Below, piece by piece: positions 8,642-11,392 of a stretch of DNA of 11,392 nucleotides; the stretch's first letter is position 1, and each line of letters opens with the position of its first letter. Source of the DNA: Smittium mucronatum (lineage: Eukaryota > Kickxellomycota > Harpellomycetes > Harpellales > Legeriomycetaceae). The notes below the pieces were generated by a model. The model did not search any database. It was not told the origin of the DNA and was given only the letters and a program-made list of their open reading frames with translations. Where the stretch lies: positions 1-11,392 of the forward strand of contig LSSL01000188.1 in the NCBI GenBank assembly GCA_001953115.1, in the 5' to 3' direction. Both the position numbers and the translations under genes were made by a program.

Positions 8642-9577
8642 TCAAATAAATTCCAAGTCCTTCTTCTTCCACATGTTTGCAGAAGCCACAGGAATCCTAT
8701 CGCAATCGCCATCGGTCCTCTCAGTGTTGAACATCTTCATTTTTGACACTAGAAGCTTGAAATTTCCTTCTATTCCATCAGTACATGAAAGTCCAAAACT
8801 CATGATCTTTTGTCTATACATATCCATTTGAGAAGCTAGAATAACGCCGTTACTCGTTAAAGCAAAATTGCTAAACGGTATAACGATATCTTCCCATTCG
8901 TCAAATTTTCTAAATCTCAGTACATGCTGAAAGATATCCTGTCTAATAATCGAAGAACATTTGATGTTTAAATAAAATTTTCGTGCGTTATTTCCGTAAA
9001 AATTGCTAGAAGGTAGCTTTGCTCGAATGAGCAAATATCTGTATTGTGAAGTATCCCAAAATCCATTGTTGTCGAGGGAAACCGGGCCTTTCTTTAGAAT
9101 CAAACAAAAAATGTAAATTCAAAAGCCCCAAGTTTAAGATAAATGTTAACAAAAAAGAAAAATCAATACGTATGTGGGTACTAAACCTTAGTTTGAACCA
9201 AAGCATATCCACTTCTTTTGACCTTAACATTCTCAGGTAATTGTTGAGACAGATAGCCATGGAAACAGGCATTCCCTTCTATATCATTTTCAAAACGAAC
9301 GCTAGAAAACCCTAGAATAATTTGATTTGAATATATAATTTACAAGTAGGTGATGATGACTTATAAATATTGTCTTTGTTTTATAAAATTTAACACTTTC
9401 ATGTTTAGACTTACCTCCAATGTCTTGATCGCTACCTCTAGACCAATTTTTTATCTCTTCTCTATTCTTAACAAAATCGAATAGAACCTTCTCTGAGCTG
9501 CGAAGCCAAGGATCTGCATTTTGAAAAGTCAAACCAGAGCCCATTTCTACCACTCGTTTTTTAACACTACCAAACAT
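8642..9577 (-). CDS. CIA30 / NDUFAF1-type complex I assembly factor, 245 aa
   Basis: CIA30 (NDUFAF1 in animals) is a mitochondrial chaperone that binds intermediates of the complex I membrane arm during assembly. Three exons are read: 9577-9415, 9311-9187 and 9091-8642, ending in TGA. Intron 1 (103 bases) has GTAAGT and TTCTAG. Intron 2 (95 bases) has a weaker donor, AAG|GTTTAG, and the acceptor CTAAAG. Phases agree and the coding length is 738 bases. Joining exons 1 and 2 restores the family signature GSDQDIGGFSSVRFEN, followed by GNACFHGYLS and SGYA. Exon 3 holds the jelly-roll-like core with WDTSQYRYLLIRAK, QDIFQHVLRF, WEDIVIPFSNF and the final FGLSCTDGIEGNFKL strand. The N-terminus (MFGSVKKRVVEMG) is basic and could act as a mitochondrial presequence, though it is short. 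The protein is shorter than human NDUFAF1 (327 residues) mainly at the N-terminus. Confidence 0.92.
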
Positions 9578-9800
9578 CCTAAAGTATGTTTCTATAAATT
9601 ACTATTGTGTTTTGAACCAACTTCAACAGTATATAAATTGATTTGTATCAATTACAAGAACCAACTAATACGTTTTGATAATATATTAATTAGATATTCA
9701 AAGTACTAATTTAATGCACAGAAAACTAATCATAAAATCCTATTCTGATATTTATTGGCTCTTTCGGGTCGATGATATAAAAAATGGCACTCACTTTTAG

Positions 9801-9817
9801 TCTAATGCTACGTTAGA
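9801..9817. repeat. short imperfect palindrome
   Basis: TCTAATG and CGTTAGA form 7-base arms separated by CTA, with one G-T type mismatch. The site lies about 225 bases upstream of the CIA30 start. Such short inverted sites can bind dimeric transcription factors, but no particular factor is implied. Confidence 0.3.
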
Positions 9818-9898
9818 TTAATAATTTTGCAATATTATTGGATTAATAAAATTATTATACTAAGACAATCTTCTCTAGAAAATTCGAAAGACCAAAAC

Positions 9899-9908
9899 TG
9901 ACCAATCA
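9899..9908 (-). promoter_or_regulatory. CCAAT box upstream of CIA30
   Basis: The plus strand reads GACCAATCAG, that is CTGATTGGTC in the direction of the CIA30 gene, about 320 bases before its ATG. CCAAT boxes bind the conserved HAP/NF-Y complex, which in yeasts and other fungi activates genes for respiration. A complex I assembly factor would be a natural target. The motif match is exact; the functional link is inference. Confidence 0.3.
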
Positions 9909-10661
9909 GAAGCGCGTAATAATTAGAGTCAAATTTACCAAGTCAAAAAGTAAAATATATACAAGGAACCAGTTAACAATGCTCAAAAGGCATCGTTTGC
10001 CGAAGCAACAGGCAACAGCGCGACTAGGATTTGCAAGCCTAAAAGACCAATTCAGAAAACACTGGAATTCCTACTCAAAGGAGTTCGATTAAACATCTTA
10101 TAAATGATGGAATACCAGGATCTATCGCAATAGTGTGCGATTATGGGGGAGGTTACACGGTGAGTTGCAGCATTAGAGCCCTTTTTAAAGTTGAACTCGT
10201 ATTTTTGGAAATACTTAAAATATTTGACGGCTAGCACTCTGCCCCGTCCAATACAAAAATAAAACACTATAATTCAACTTCGATGATGAAGCGAAGTGAA
10301 TCATTCCTTGAAAAAAAAAATAAAGCTAAATAACCAAAATTTGGAATTCCTAGAGCAATTAAAAGTGAGAAAAACATAATAACCATAAGGATTCCAAACT
10401 ATGGAAATAGGCCTATTAAACAAGCTGCAAAGGACATAAATTCAGCATTGTAAATATCGGGGGTATATTATATATAATCGCAGACAAGTGAAAAAACACT
10501 AACATATAAGCACCAAAAACGTTTCTATCATATTTAAAAAAACTACCATAAGCTGAAGGGATTGAAATTACGAACCAAATCGAAATAAGGTAACAATTAG
10601 TACCCGCGATATACACTGAAAGGTGAATATATATGTACATACTTCAAAAAAAAAAGGGACA

Positions 10662-11392
10662 CTATAAAGACAACTGAGAAAGGCTTGCTCCTAGCAAAAA
10701 CGAAAGGAATAGGTATTCTATCCCAAAGAATCCAAAAAAAGTACCAAAATAAACGAAAATAGTAAATAATGTTTTATTAAGGAAACATATTTGGTAATTA
10801 CAAACTAAAAATCCGAAAAAAATGATAAGGGTACGAATATCAAAGAGAAAAACATACTGTCGGAAGCGGATTCCCTATACCAGTTAGACTGGTACAGGTC
10901 CTCGCTTCTAAACTGTTGTTGTACAGCCAAAGGTGAGGAAACGCCGAGTGTACTATTACTATCATCCTCTTCGCCCTCACTCATTAGAGAATTTAGGGCA
11001 GGTATAACTACATTACTCCACCTATCTGCACTTCGCCCATTGCTCCCTGTACTGACAACACTAAGTGTTTGTACAGCCCCCACGGTAGGAATAATAGGCG
11101 AGAACCTTACCGGTGGGTTGGGACCGGAACTAAACTAAAGTTCCAGCAAATAAGATACAAGCTCTTCCATAACTGGTTCCCTCGCCAAGTCGACCGATGG
11201 GTCTAAGTCATCACTTAACTCGAGGGCGTCAGTAGAGACCGAAGCCGAAGCCTCACTGTCCCTATCTTCCGCTACCTCTCTCCAAGCGTCAACCTCCTGG
11301 ACAAATCCATAAGGATAAGCACCGGACTCTACCAATTAATGGTTGCGCGTAACCATGCCCATAGCACTATATGAACTATAGCCTTCACTAAA
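10662..11392 (-). CDS. partial gene, acidic Ser-rich protein with possible C-terminal membrane segment
   Basis: The gene runs off the right edge, so its start is missing. One minus frame is open from 11335 to 10858 except for a single TAG at 11135-11137. That TAG is the end of GGAACTTTAG, so it may close a small in-phase intron; donors at 11158 or 11173 would give 24 or 39 bases. A TAA at 11336-11338 may lie in another intron ending at the AG at 11329-11330. The first part is strongly acidic and Ser/Ala-rich. The second has a GEEDDSNS patch. At 10857-10805 there is a clean 53-base intron (GTATGT to TTTTTAG). Exon 10804-10662 then adds about 46 residues with a hydrophobic stretch that could span a membrane, ending in TAG. 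If unspliced, the protein ends at 10805. G+C is near half over 10870-11335, far above the surroundings. No family is recognised; a decayed gene is possible. Confidence 0.4.

Larger units (their letters stand above)
9578..10661. other. upstream region of CIA30 and fragmentary open frames
   Basis: 9578 to about 9960 is the presumed promoter side of the minus-strand CIA30 gene. From about 9960 to 10270 the sequence is richer in G+C, and several frames are open at once: a 71-codon minus frame ending at 10052, and a 56-codon plus frame from about 10040 to a TAG near 10213. Neither matches a known family. Between 10267 and 10640 on the minus strand, two hydrophobic frames (10640-10416, and 10398-10270 flanked by stops) look like membrane-protein pieces but could not be joined convincingly. 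They may be exons, a decayed gene or chance. Confidence 0.4.

Overview
This is nuclear DNA from a very AT-rich eukaryote, probably a fungus. The two genes that can be named with confidence carry spliceosomal introns. The NudC homologue is the short fungal type, a CS domain plus C-terminal helix without the long animal N-terminus. The second gene is a CIA30/NDUFAF1 complex I assembly factor, so the organism should have a respiratory complex I. That argues against microsporidia and anaerobic gut fungi. The lineage is inference; no rRNA, tRNA or recognisable mobile element is present to fix it.

Layout: 1-153 is a perfect TATAAA hexamer array cut by the window edge. 154-1192 has no supported gene. 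About 1193-1622 (+) holds a weakly supported split reading frame with a CxxC pair and a C-terminal hydrophobic segment. 2241-2975 (-) is a well-formed two-exon gene of unknown function. 2976-6733 is long AT-rich DNA with only short, interrupted or doubtful reading frames. 6734-7188 (+) is a probable three-exon gene for a 111-residue protein of unknown function. 7843-8447 (+) is NudC in two exons. 8642-9577 (-) is CIA30/NDUFAF1 in three exons, convergent with NudC and only 194 bases from it. 9578-10661 contains a CCAAT box and fragmentary open frames. 10662 to the right edge (-) is a G+C-richer open region encoding an acidic, serine-rich protein, incomplete at its 5' end.

The genes do not form a pathway: NudC is a dynein/Hsp90-associated chaperone and CIA30 acts in mitochondria. 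Most of the coding content is split by introns, so the longest unspliced reading frames miss exons in at least five places. Splice models come from GT..AG signals, reading phase and, for NudC and CIA30, agreement with the known families. They have not been checked against transcripts.
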